A stretch of DNA of 64,000 nt from Parasulfuritortus sp049322515 (GTDB lineage: Bacteria > Pseudomonadota > Gammaproteobacteria > Burkholderiales > Thiobacillaceae). The notes below the pieces were generated by a model. It did no database searches, was not told the origin of the DNA, and saw nothing but the letters and a program-made list of their open reading frames with translations. Below are positions 42,304-51,187 of the stretch, piece after piece (positions within the stretch are counted from its first letter, which is position 1; every line of letters starts with the position of its first letter). The position numbers were made by a program, and so were the translations under genes. The stretch spans positions 1-64,000 of the forward strand of contig JBMOQW010000029.1 of the NCBI GenBank assembly GCA_049322515.1, given 5' to 3'.

Positions 42304-44690
42304 TCCGCCCCCCCGACCGCCCGCGCCAGCGGCCGGAATTGCAGGTGATGGAACATTTGCAGGTAGCGCGCAGTTTCTTCCCGCTCCAGGTTGCTGACGA
42401 ACTTCCAGAACCCGTAGATGCGCGACAGGGTCATCATCCGCTCGGCGTACAGGCGCCAGGTATAGCGTGCCTCGACCCGGGCCAGCGCCGCTTCCGAGAC
42501 ACGCGTCCAGACCACCGGATCAGCCGCCGAACGGGCCAGAAAATCCGCCATCCGGTCGGCAGCCGCGGCCCCATCGTTGGGATCGATATGGAAACCGGAT
42601 TCACCGTCGCGGATGATTTCCAGCGGGCCGCCGTGACGGGTCGCGAACACCGGCAGGCCGGAGGCCATGGCTTCGATCACGGTCAGCCCGAAGGCTTCGA
42701 ACAGCGCCGGCTGGACGAAGATCCCGCGCCGGTCGGCGACATGACGGTACAACTCCCCTGCCAGGGCCTTGTCGAGCCGGGCCCCGAGCCAGCGGACCTG
42801 CCCGTCCAGGCCATGCTGGTCGAACAGGGCATGCATGCGGCGGATCTGCTCCGCCTCCTCGGCGTCGCCGGAGGCGCCCGGATCGACGTGGCCACCGATG
42901 ATCAGCAGGTTGGCGCGGGCGCGCAAGGCGTCGCAACCGCCGTACCAGTCGGCCAGGCCGGTGAGATTCTTGATCCGGTCGAGCCGGGCCAGGGTGAACA
43001 GGACCGGCTTGTCGGGGTCGGCGAAGCCGCCGCGCCAAGGCACGCCGGGATCATCGCCCAGGAGCAGGCGGTCGATCTCGCCGGACAACGCGCGCAGCCG
43101 GCGTTCGCTGTCCGCATAGGAAAAATAAACCCGCTCGTCGGCACCGGGCGAGACGATGTTGAAGCGGGGATCCAGGGGATCCACACCGCCCACCACGCGG
43201 TACAGGCCAGGCAAGCTGTAAGCGCGGTAACTTTCATACTGGCCCACGGCATCGCCGGTACCGGCGATCTCCTGGTAGGTGCTGGTGATGATGAAATCCG
43301 CGCTGTTCATGGCGATCAGGTCGGCGGTGTACTGGCAGGCGAAGTGGTAGACCGGATCCTGGTCGCGCCAGTAGAGCGCCGAATGCAAATACTTCGACTG
43401 CTCCAGGGCATGGGCGATGTTGCACTGGGTCACCCCCAGGCGCTGGGCGATCAGGGACGCCACCAGGTTGCCGTCGGAGTAATTGCCGATGACCAGGTCA
43501 GGGCGCCCGCCCAACTGGGCCTGGGCGGCATCCTCCACCTCCCGCGCGAAGCCCTCGAGATAGGGCCACAGGGTGAAGCGCGAGATCCAGTGGCGCACGA
43601 TCTCGCCGCCCGGGCCGCGGAACGGTACCCGCAGCAGGGTCACCCCTTCGCAGCCGCGGATCGGTTCCAGAGGCTGGTCGCACGACGTACCGTCGGCCTC
43701 CGGGATCAGCCGGGTCACGACCACGATGCGCGGCGCCACGTCGACTCCCTGGCCGGCCAGGCGGTCGCGCATCTCGCGCGCCAGGGCACGCACCTGGTCG
43801 AGGATGTAGACCACCTGGCCGCCGGTATCGGGGCGGCCGAGCACGTTGTCCTGGGCGAACCAGCCGTGCGGCGACAGGATCAGTAGCCGGGAGATCATCG
43901 GGATGCGCGCCAGGAAGGCTTCCAGGGTCTGGGGCGAAGGCGCCTCGAGCAGGTCGGTGAGCAGACTCATGGTGTCGCTCACCCGGGCCGCGCGATCGCC
44001 CCAGCCCGGCGCGAACCCCAGGCGGCCGAGCGGATCGGCGAGCCCGGCCCAGGGCGTGTCCGGAGCCAGGCGGTCGAGACAGGCCTGGGCCTCGCGCAAC
44101 GCCTCGCGCAACCCGGCCACGCCGGAGATGACCGGGTGCAGCATCAACTGCTGGCCTTCCAGGGCGTGCAGGCGCAGGAAGTCCAGCAACCGGGCATGCC
44201 CTTCGGCGGGACGCTGGAACATGGCGCTGGCCAGTTGCCGGTTCAGGAACAACACGCCCTGGCCGATCGAGCGCATTTCCTGAAGCCGGGGGAATTCCCG
44301 GTTGAAGGGGGTGAAATCGACTTCCAGGGCCTCGGATTCGCCGGCGCCCGGATTCACGAGCCGCTCCTTGAAGGCCAGGAAGGCGGACACCGAGATCGGC
44401 TCCGGGACATCCGCCTCGGGCGCGGCGCGCAGGTAATGCCAGCGCCCGGCGTTTTCACGCACCGCGAAGCAGGCCAGGGGCGGCATCAGCACCGCCTCCT
44501 GCATGCGCCCCACCAAACTGGCCAGCGGTGATTCGGCAAGCGCCTCGCTCCCCGAAGCACAGGTCTGCTTGAACAGTTCCGCCAAGTCGGTATGCAGGAG
44601 CAGCGGCCGCCCGCTGCCCAGGCAGCGGCGCAGGAAATCCTGCCATGGATCGCGATGGGCGCTGATCCAGTGCAACCCGGCGGCGATCAT
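42291..44690 (-). CDS. Sucrose synthase
   Basis: 799 aa, standard length for bacterial sucrose synthase (GT4). It reversibly converts sucrose and a nucleoside diphosphate into nucleotide-glucose and fructose. Markers: DTGGQVVYILDQVRALAREM near the start of the GT-B domain, FTLARLDRIKNLTG, and the E-x7-E motif EAFGLTVIEAMASGLP. The N-terminal 250 residues are the family-specific regulatory region. Overlaps the SPS stop by 4 bp. Confidence 0.93.
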   Translation of the reverse strand: MIAAGLHWISAHRDPWQDFLRRCLGSGRPLLLHTDLAELFKQTCASGSEALAESPLASLVGRMQEAVLMPPLACFAVRENAGRWHYLRAAPEADVPEPISVSAFLAFKERLVNPGAGESEALEVDFTPFNREFPRLQEMRSIGQGVLFLNRQLASAMFQRPAEGHARLLDFLRLHALEGQQLMLHPVISGVAGLREALREAQACLDRLAPDTPWAGLADPLGRLGFAPGWGDRAARVSDTMSLLTDLLEAPSPQTLEAFLARIPMISRLLILSPHGWFAQDNVLGRPDTGGQVVYILDQVRALAREMRDRLAGQGVDVAPRIVVVTRLIPEADGTSCDQPLEPIRGCEGVTLLRVPFRGPGGEIVRHWISRFTLWPYLEGFAREVEDAAQAQLGGRPDLVIGNYSDGNLVASLIAQRLGVTQCNIAHALEQSKYLHSALYWRDQDPVYHFACQYTADLIAMNSADFIITSTYQEIAGTGDAVGQYESYRAYSLPGLYRVVGGVDPLDPRFNIVSPGADERVYFSYADSERRLRALSGEIDRLLLGDDPGVPWRGGFADPDKPVLFTLARLDRIKNLTGLADWYGGCDALRARANLLIIGGHVDPGASGDAEEAEQIRRMHALFDQHGLDGQVRWLGARLDKALAGELYRHVADRRGIFVQPALFEAFGLTVIEAMASGLPVFATRHGGPLEIIRDGESGFHIDPNDGAAAADRMADFLARSAADPVVWTRVSEAALARVEARYTWRLYAERMMTLSRIYGFWKFVSNLEREETARYLQMFHHLQFRPLARAVGGAEWNS

Positions 44691-46840
44691 GCCAAGACCT
44701 GCCCGGTTTCGGCCGGCACGAAACCATAGTGCCGGATGCCCTCGAGGATGCCGGCGGCATGGCTGGCGCGGGCGAAATAGACTTGCTCCAGGCCCCGCAG
44801 TGGCTCCAGTTCCGGACTGTGATTGGCGACCACCACCGCCTGGGTGTCGCCAAGCAGCATCTCCTCATCGTTGCCCGAATCCCCGGCCACCAGGAATGCG
44901 CTCGGGGGCAAGCCCCATTTGTAGGCCAGGTAGCGTACCGCATGGCCCTTGGAGGCCCGGATCGGCAGCACGTCGAGATAGGCCTGGTGGGAATAGATCA
45001 GGCGGGCATGCAGGCCAAGCTCGTGCAGGCGGCCTTGCAAGTCCGACAGACAGGGCATGCGCTCCGGGTCGACGTCGTAACTGAGCTTGAACTCGCGCTG
45101 GCAGTCGGACCGCTGGGGCGTCAGGCCGGCAACCTCGGCAAAGACCCGGGCCAGATCCTCCCGCCGCCACAAATGCCGGATATGGTGCGTCCAACCGGTA
45201 TCGGGGCGCAGCCCCTTGCCGTAATGGATCTCGCTGCCGACACTGGTGATCAGGACATCGGGTACTGGCACCCGCCACTGGCGCAGCACCGCCAGGGCAC
45301 TGTCCAGCGTGCGGCCGGTGGCGATCCCGAAGCCGACATCGCGGCCACAGGCGCGCAGCACGGCGAGCAACTCGCCCAGCCCGGCCCGGGCGCCGATCAG
45401 CGTGTTGTCGATGTCGCTGATCAGCATCTTGCGCACCAGGGGCAATGGATTGCCCTCGGGGTGCAGGTAGGCGGCGATGTCCCGCCGGACTTGCTTGCGG
45501 GTCCGGCGCAGCACTTTTTCCAGGGCTTTCAGATAGCGCTCGACATGGGCATTCCAGACGTAATGCCGGGCCACGCCGACCTGCCCCCGGCGCGCATGCC
45601 GCTGCCAGGCACGGGGATCATCCAGCAAGTGCTCGATGCCGGCGGCGATCGAGGCCGGCTCGAGCGGATCGACCAGCACGCCATTGTCGCAATTGGCCAG
45701 GATGTCCTTGGGCCCGCCATCATCGGTGGCGACCACCGGCAGGCCGCTGGCGGCGGCCTCGATCAGGGTCAGGCCGAACGGCTCGGTCAGGGCCGGATTG
45801 ACGAACACGCCGCGCCGGCGCGCCGCCAGGCGGAACAGTTCCGGGACCTGATCCGGCGCATGCCGCTTGGGTAGCGCCACGTGGCCCCAGAGATCGTGCC
45901 GGTCGACCTCCAGGAGCAGATCGTTGAGCACCCGGGCCTGGTCCTCGTCGAGCCCGCGGATGTCATCCCGCTGGCCAGCCAGGATGGCCAGATTGGCCCG
46001 CTCGCGCAAGCGCGGCGAGGCCCCGAACGCCGCCACCAGGCGGACCAGGTTCTTGCGCGCCTCTGGCCGGGCGATCGCCAGCACCAGGGGCTTGCGCGGC
46101 GTTTCCAGGAAGCGGTCGATCATGCGCTCCGCCGCAGCCGATACCGGGGCCCGACCTGGCGGGGCGAAGCGCGTGGTATCCGTCCCCGGGGGCAACACCA
46201 GGGCACGCGACGGCTGGAAATTCTCGTACAAGCCGTATTGCTCCTCGCATTCCTGGCGGGTGCTGGCGATGATCAGGTCGGCGTTGGCCAGGACCGATTC
46301 TTCGGCGGCGATCCGCCGGCTGAAATTGAATTGCCTTTCCAGGGCAGCCGGCTTGCGCCCGCTGGCCAGCATCCGCTGCTGCTTGCAACGGCCGAGTGAA
46401 TGGCCGGTATGGACCAGGGGAATGCCAAGCAACTGGGACAACTGGGTGCCGACATAACCGGCATCCGCATAATGGCTGTGAATGATGTCCGGTGTCCGCC
46501 CCTGGGCCCGGATATGGCCCAGCACCCGGTCCACCAGGGTATCCAGGTGCCCCCACAGGGCTTCCTTGCGCAGATACCGGCGCGGCCCGAACGGCAGGCG
46601 CACCAGACGCGCCTTGCCGCCGAGCGACTCGATCGGACGCGCGTAATCACTGGATACCCTGGCATCCTGGATACTGCGGGTCACCAGATCGACCTGGTCG
46701 ACGCCCGGGTGTTGGCCGAGCGCACGTGCCAGTTCGACCACGTAGAGTGATTGACCGCCGGTGTCCGGATCACGGCCCAGTTCAAGTTCGTTCCCGCGAA
46801 TCAGGCCATGCACGCTCAACATCAGGATATACATCGGCAT
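44687..46840 (-). CDS. Sucrose-phosphate synthase with HAD phosphatase-like domain
   Basis: 717 aa. The N-terminal GT4 domain (about 1-460) has ELGRDPDTGGQSLYVVELA and EPFGLTLIEAAASGLPVVAT. The C-terminal HAD domain (about 465-717) has DIDNT, TGRTLDSA and GDSGNDEEML, so one chain could make sucrose-6-phosphate and also dephosphorylate it. The nucleophile position DxDxT is intact, supporting an active phosphatase. Start at 46838-46840 overlaps the fructokinase stop; a further ATG at 46858 is possible. Confidence 0.9.
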   Translation of the reverse strand: MPMYILMLSVHGLIRGNELELGRDPDTGGQSLYVVELARALGQHPGVDQVDLVTRSIQDARVSSDYARPIESLGGKARLVRLPFGPRRYLRKEALWGHLDTLVDRVLGHIRAQGRTPDIIHSHYADAGYVGTQLSQLLGIPLVHTGHSLGRCKQQRMLASGRKPAALERQFNFSRRIAAEESVLANADLIIASTRQECEEQYGLYENFQPSRALVLPPGTDTTRFAPPGRAPVSAAAERMIDRFLETPRKPLVLAIARPEARKNLVRLVAAFGASPRLRERANLAILAGQRDDIRGLDEDQARVLNDLLLEVDRHDLWGHVALPKRHAPDQVPELFRLAARRRGVFVNPALTEPFGLTLIEAAASGLPVVATDDGGPKDILANCDNGVLVDPLEPASIAAGIEHLLDDPRAWQRHARRGQVGVARHYVWNAHVERYLKALEKVLRRTRKQVRRDIAAYLHPEGNPLPLVRKMLISDIDNTLIGARAGLGELLAVLRACGRDVGFGIATGRTLDSALAVLRQWRVPVPDVLITSVGSEIHYGKGLRPDTGWTHHIRHLWRREDLARVFAEVAGLTPQRSDCQREFKLSYDVDPERMPCLSDLQGRLHELGLHARLIYSHQAYLDVLPIRASKGHAVRYLAYKWGLPPSAFLVAGDSGNDEEMLLGDTQAVVVANHSPELEPLRGLEQVYFARASHAAGILEGIRHYGFVPAETGQVLA

Positions 46841-47781
46841 CACGCCACCGCCTTGCATGGTGCCCAGTCACGTCGATAGTGCGCATGGAAGTCATCGTCG
46901 TCGGGCACGGCCCCGGGCAGGCCGCAAACATCGGCAGCCAAGGCCGAAGCCCGGGTCAGCGTGGTCTCCATCGACCAGCCCTGCAGCTGACCGAGCAGGC
47001 AAACCGCCGCGAACGCATCGCCAGCCCCGACCGTATTCACCACCCGGGCCGGCGCGGCCGGACAGCGTGCGAACCCAGCCTCTGCGTCAAGCATCCAGGC
47101 GCCCCGCTCGCCCTCGGTCACGATCAGGCGCCGGGGGCCGTAGCGTCGCATCAGTCGCTGCCCCTGCTCGACGGCATCGCACTTTCCCAGCCCCAGTGCT
47201 TCAGCGATGGCATGCAGCTCGAACGCGTTCATCTTGACGGTGTCGGCCCGGCCGAACGACCAGCGCAAGACTTCCTTGCTCCACCACTGTCCGCGCAGGT
47301 TGACGTCCAGGAAGCCCGCGGCCTGGGTGGTTTGCATGAGGCTGAGCAAGGCCTGGCGTGCGACGCCACGCTGCGCCAGCGTCCCGAAGTAGACCCAGGC
47401 CGGCTGGTGTGCCAAGCCGACCACCCGGGCATGATCACCATGGATGTAGTCCCAGGCCTGCCCTGGGGGAATCTCGTAGGCCGGTCCGGACGGGTCCTCC
47501 AGGACCCGCACCATCCCGGTGGGATGCCGGGCATCGTGCTGGAGCCCCTCGAGCCCGAGCCCGCGGGCGCGCATCTCGCGCTCGATTTCCAGACCCGGAG
47601 CATCGCGCCCGACCCGGCTGACCAGGACGACCCGTCCACCGGCCAGCCCGCGCAGGTGACAGGCCACGTTGAAGGGCGCCCCGCCCAGGCGGGCCTGGTC
47701 GGCGAAGTAATCAAACAGCACCTCTCCGAACACCAGGATCCCTTGTCCGGGATTCTGTCGCGTCCGACACGCGTGGGTCAT
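46840..47781 (-). CDS. PfkB-family sugar kinase, probable fructokinase
   Basis: 313 aa. PfkB motifs: GGAPFNVACHLRGLAGG near the N-terminus and NTVGAGDAFAAVCLLG with the catalytic aspartate near the C-terminus. Beside the sucrose genes it probably phosphorylates the fructose released by sucrose synthase. First gene of the sucrose operon, divergent from the marR gene with a strong operator between. Confidence 0.87.
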   Translation of the reverse strand: MTHACRTRQNPGQGILVFGEVLFDYFADQARLGGAPFNVACHLRGLAGGRVVLVSRVGRDAPGLEIEREMRARGLGLEGLQHDARHPTGMVRVLEDPSGPAYEIPPGQAWDYIHGDHARVVGLAHQPAWVYFGTLAQRGVARQALLSLMQTTQAAGFLDVNLRGQWWSKEVLRWSFGRADTVKMNAFELHAIAEALGLGKCDAVEQGQRLMRRYGPRRLIVTEGERGAWMLDAEAGFARCPAAPARVVNTVGAGDAFAAVCLLGQLQGWSMETTLTRASALAADVCGLPGAVPDDDDFHAHYRRDWAPCKAVA

Positions 47782-47838
47782 GGCCAGCCCTTCGCTTCCG
47801 ATCCGGAAAGCGCGGCCTGATGATGTGATGACATAATA

Positions 47839-47865
47839 TTTTGCACAAAACTATTTTGTACAAAA
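47839..47865. promoter_or_regulatory. Tandem palindromic operator between the sucrose operon and marR
   Basis: TTTTGCACAAAA (47839-47850) and TTTTGTACAAAA (47854-47865), two palindromes with centres 15 bp apart, the second perfect. They stand out as AT-rich in this DNA and fit MarR-dimer sites, so the adjacent regulator probably controls both genes from here. Confidence 0.75.
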
Positions 47866-47933
47866 CATCTCGCAGGGTCAACCCGGGCTCGGTAAACTGC
47901 ACTTCAATTCATGATTCCCGCCCGGAAAGCGCG

Positions 47934-48422
47934 ATGTCCCAGCCTGACGCCATCGAAGCCCTGCGCAAACTGCGCATCATCATCGGCGCCGTGCGCCAGC
48001 ATGCCCGCGCGCTCGAAGAATCCTGCGGGATCAGCGGGGCCCAGGTCTGGGCCCTGGCTAGCATCGCCCATCAGACCGACATCACGGTGTCTCAACTCAG
48101 CCAGGCGCTTTCCGTACACATTTCCACCGCCAGCAATCTGGTCGACAAGCTTTCCCGGGCCGGCTACATCGAACGCTTGCGCATCGAGGAGGATCGCCGC
48201 GTCGTCCGCCTGCGCCTGACCCAGGCCGGACGCGCGTTGATCGAGCGTGCCCCGGCCCCGCTCACCGGATTGATCGTCGACGCCCTCGACAAGATGCCGG
48301 CGGCACGCCTGAAGACCCTGAACGATGATCTCGGCGAGCTGATCCGGCACATGAACGGCATCGATCCGGATGCAGCCGACATTCCGCTGACCGCGCTGGT
48401 CGATGCCCACATGAGGGGGTGA
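47934..48422 (+). CDS. MarR-family transcriptional regulator
   Basis: 162 aa winged-helix protein: SGAQVWALASIAHQTDITVS, then LSVHISTASNLVDKLSRAGYIERLR and the wing with EEDRRVVRLRLTQAG, a typical MarR DNA-binding region. Start at 47934 matches the family, although an open frame reaches 47841. It is divergent from the fructokinase gene and has a tandem palindrome upstream, so it likely controls the sucrose operon. Ligand unknown. Confidence 0.88.
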   Translation: MSQPDAIEALRKLRIIIGAVRQHARALEESCGISGAQVWALASIAHQTDITVSQLSQALSVHISTASNLVDKLSRAGYIERLRIEEDRRVVRLRLTQAGRALIERAPAPLTGLIVDALDKMPAARLKTLNDDLGELIRHMNGIDPDAADIPLTALVDAHMRG

Positions 48423-48466
48423 AACCCTGAGAGAACCCGGGGCCGACACGCTATGCTTGAATCATC

Positions 48467-51178
48467 ATGGAAGCTCACGATACGCCCCCCATTGCCTGGC
48501 ACGCGCTCTCCGCGCATGCTGTCCTTGACCGTCTTGCCACGACTGGCCGGGGACTGAGCTCGGAAGAGGCCCGCGCCCGACTCGATCGACATGGCCGCAA
48601 CGTCTTGCCACCGCCCAAACGACGCGGCCCATGGCTACGCTTCCTGCGCCAGTTCCACAACGTCCTGATCTACGTCCTGCTGGCTGCCGCCGGGGTCACC
48701 GCCCTGCTCGGCCACTGGGTCGACAGCAGCGTCATCGCCGGTGTGGTGGTGATCAACGCCTTCATCGGCTTTCTCCAGGAAGGCAAGGCCGAGCGCGCCC
48801 TGGAGGCGATCCGCGCGCTGCTGTCGCCCCATGCCCAGGTCCTGCGCGATGGCCACCGGACCGAGATCGACGCCGCCGAGCTGGCGCCGGGCGATCTGGT
48901 GTTCCTGGCTTCCGGCGACCGGGTACCGGCCGACCTGCGCCTGATCGAGGTGAAGGGCCTGCGCATCGAGGAAGCCGCCCTGACCGGGGAATCGCTGGCG
49001 GTCGAGAAGTCGCTCGCCCCAGTGCCGGAGCCGGTGCCCCTGGGCGACCGCACCAACATGGCCTGGTCGGGCACCCTGGTCACCTATGGCCAGGGCGCCG
49101 GCGTCGTGGTGGCGACCGGGACGAACACCGAGCTGGGCCGGATCAGCCGGATGATCGCCGACGTCCAGGCACTGGCCACGCCGCTGCTCCGCCAGATGGC
49201 CGCGTTCGGGCAGTGGCTGACCTGGGTGATCCTGGCCATCGCCGCCCTGGCCTTCGTGGTCGGCGTCTGGCTGCACGGCTATGGCGCCAGCGAGATGTTC
49301 CTGGCCGCCGTCGGCCTCGCCGTGGCCGCGATCCCCGAAGGCCTGCCTGCGATCATGACCATCACCCTGGCCATCGGCGTGCAGGCCATGGCCCGGCGCC
49401 AGGCCATCGTGCGCCGCCTGCCTGCGGTCGAGGCGCTCGGCTCGGTCACCGTGATCTGCTCCGACAAGACCGGGACCCTGACCCGCAACGAGATGACCTG
49501 CCAGGCGGTGCTGACGGCGGCCGGCGAATACACGGTCACCGGGGTCGGCTACGCGCCCGAGGGCGGCTTCGAGCGGGATGGCCAGACAGTCGATCTCGAT
49601 ACGGCGCCGGAACTGATCGAGATCGGCCGCCTGGCGTTGCTCTGCAACGACGCCAGCCTGGGCCTGAAGGAGGGCCAGTGGCAGCTGGCCGGCGACCCCA
49701 CCGAGGGCGCCCTGGTCACGCTCGGCCTGAAGACCGGCCTGGATCCGCGCTTCGAAGCGGAGAGCCTGCCGCGCGCCGACGTCATCCCGTTCGAATCCGA
49801 GCACCGTTTCATGGCCACCCTGCACCACGACCACGCCGGCCACGGCTTCGTGTTCCTCAAGGGCGCGCCGGAACGGGTGCTGGAACTGTGCCGGTCGCAC
49901 CGCCTGGCCGGCGACGCGGCGCCGATCGACCTCAAGGCCTGGCACGCCGCCATGGACGCGGTCGCGGCCCAAGGCATGCGCCTCCTGGCCCTGGCCAGGA
50001 AGCCCGCCACAGAAGGGCAACGCGAACTGACCTTCGCCGACATCGAGGCCGGCGGCTTCACCCTGCTCGCCGTGCTCGGCCTGGCCGACCCGCCGCGCGA
50101 GGAAGCCGTGCGCGCGGTGGCGCAATGTCGCGCCGCCGGCATCCGGGTCAAGATGATCACCGGTGACCATGCCGCCACGGCACGCGCCATCGGCGAGCAA
50201 CTGCACCTGTCGGACCAGGTCAACGCCCTCACCGGCGCCGACGTCGAGGCCATGGACGACGCCACCCTGGCGCGCGCGGTGCGCGACACCGAGGTGTTCG
50301 CGCGCGCCAGCCCGGAACACAAGCTGCGCCTGGTAGCCGCCTTGCAAGCCCACGGCGAGGCGGTGGCGATGACCGGCGACGGGGTCAACGACGCGCCGGC
50401 GCTGAAGCGCGCCGATGTCGGCGTGGCGATGGGCCGGAAGGGCACCGAAGCGGCCAAGGAAGCGGCCGAGATCGTGCTCGCCGACGACAATTTCGCCAGC
50501 ATCGCGGCGGCGGTCGAGGAAGGCCGCGCCATCTACGACAACATCCGCAAGGCCATCGTCTTCATCCTGCCGACCAACGGCGGCCAGGCCGCCGTGCTGC
50601 TGGTGGCGATCGCGCTCGGCCTGGCCCAGTTGCCGATCACCCCGGCCCAGATCCTCTGGGTGAACATGGTCACCGCCGTCACCCTGGCCCTGGCCCTCGG
50701 CTTCGAACCGGCCGAGCCCGACATCATGCGCCGGCCACCGCGCCGACCCGACGAAGCGCTGCTCAGCCCGTTCATGGCCTGGCGGGTGGTGTTCGTCTCG
50801 ATCCTGATGGTGGCCGGCGGCCTGAGCATCTTCCTGTGGACCCAGGCACGCGGTGCCGACCTCGACACGGCGCGCACCGCGACCGTCAACCTGCTGCTCA
50901 TGGGCGAGCTGTTCTACCTGTTCAACTGCCGGCGCCTGACCGCCTCGGTGCTGTCCTGGGACGGCCTCACCGGCAACCGCACCGTGCTGGTCGCGATCGC
51001 CGTGCTGGCCGTGCTGCAAGCCTGTTTCACCTACTTGCCGGTCATGCAGCATCTGTTCCGCACCGCGCCCCTCGATGCCCCGACCTGGGGCCTGATCACC
51101 CTGTTTGGCCTGGCGGTCTTCCTGGTGGTGGAGCTGGAAAAGGCCCTGATCACTCGCCGCTCGACGCGTTCAGTCTAG
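48467..51178 (+). CDS. P-type cation-transporting ATPase (type II)
   Basis: 903 aa. The phosphorylation motif CSDKTGTLT, TGES loop (ALTGESLAVEK), MTGDGVNDAPALK hinge and PEGLP in helix M4 (AIPEGLPAIMTITLA) show a type II pump. In helix M6 the SERCA-type NxxTD is NMVTAVTLALALGF, so the calcium-ligand Asp is missing. Ion specificity is therefore open (Na+, H+, K+ or Ca2+ all possible). It heads the plus-strand cation island; 9 bp separate it from the antiporter gene after it. Confidence 0.9.
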   Translation: MEAHDTPPIAWHALSAHAVLDRLATTGRGLSSEEARARLDRHGRNVLPPPKRRGPWLRFLRQFHNVLIYVLLAAAGVTALLGHWVDSSVIAGVVVINAFIGFLQEGKAERALEAIRALLSPHAQVLRDGHRTEIDAAELAPGDLVFLASGDRVPADLRLIEVKGLRIEEAALTGESLAVEKSLAPVPEPVPLGDRTNMAWSGTLVTYGQGAGVVVATGTNTELGRISRMIADVQALATPLLRQMAAFGQWLTWVILAIAALAFVVGVWLHGYGASEMFLAAVGLAVAAIPEGLPAIMTITLAIGVQAMARRQAIVRRLPAVEALGSVTVICSDKTGTLTRNEMTCQAVLTAAGEYTVTGVGYAPEGGFERDGQTVDLDTAPELIEIGRLALLCNDASLGLKEGQWQLAGDPTEGALVTLGLKTGLDPRFEAESLPRADVIPFESEHRFMATLHHDHAGHGFVFLKGAPERVLELCRSHRLAGDAAPIDLKAWHAAMDAVAAQGMRLLALARKPATEGQRELTFADIEAGGFTLLAVLGLADPPREEAVRAVAQCRAAGIRVKMITGDHAATARAIGEQLHLSDQVNALTGADVEAMDDATLARAVRDTEVFARASPEHKLRLVAALQAHGEAVAMTGDGVNDAPALKRADVGVAMGRKGTEAAKEAAEIVLADDNFASIAAAVEEGRAIYDNIRKAIVFILPTNGGQAAVLLVAIALGLAQLPITPAQILWVNMVTAVTLALALGFEPAEPDIMRRPPRRPDEALLSPFMAWRVVFVSILMVAGGLSIFLWTQARGADLDTARTATVNLLLMGELFYLFNCRRLTASVLSWDGLTGNRTVLVAIAVLAVLQACFTYLPVMQHLFRTAPLDAPTWGLITLFGLAVFLVVELEKALITRRSTRSV

Positions 51179-51187
51179 AATCGGACC

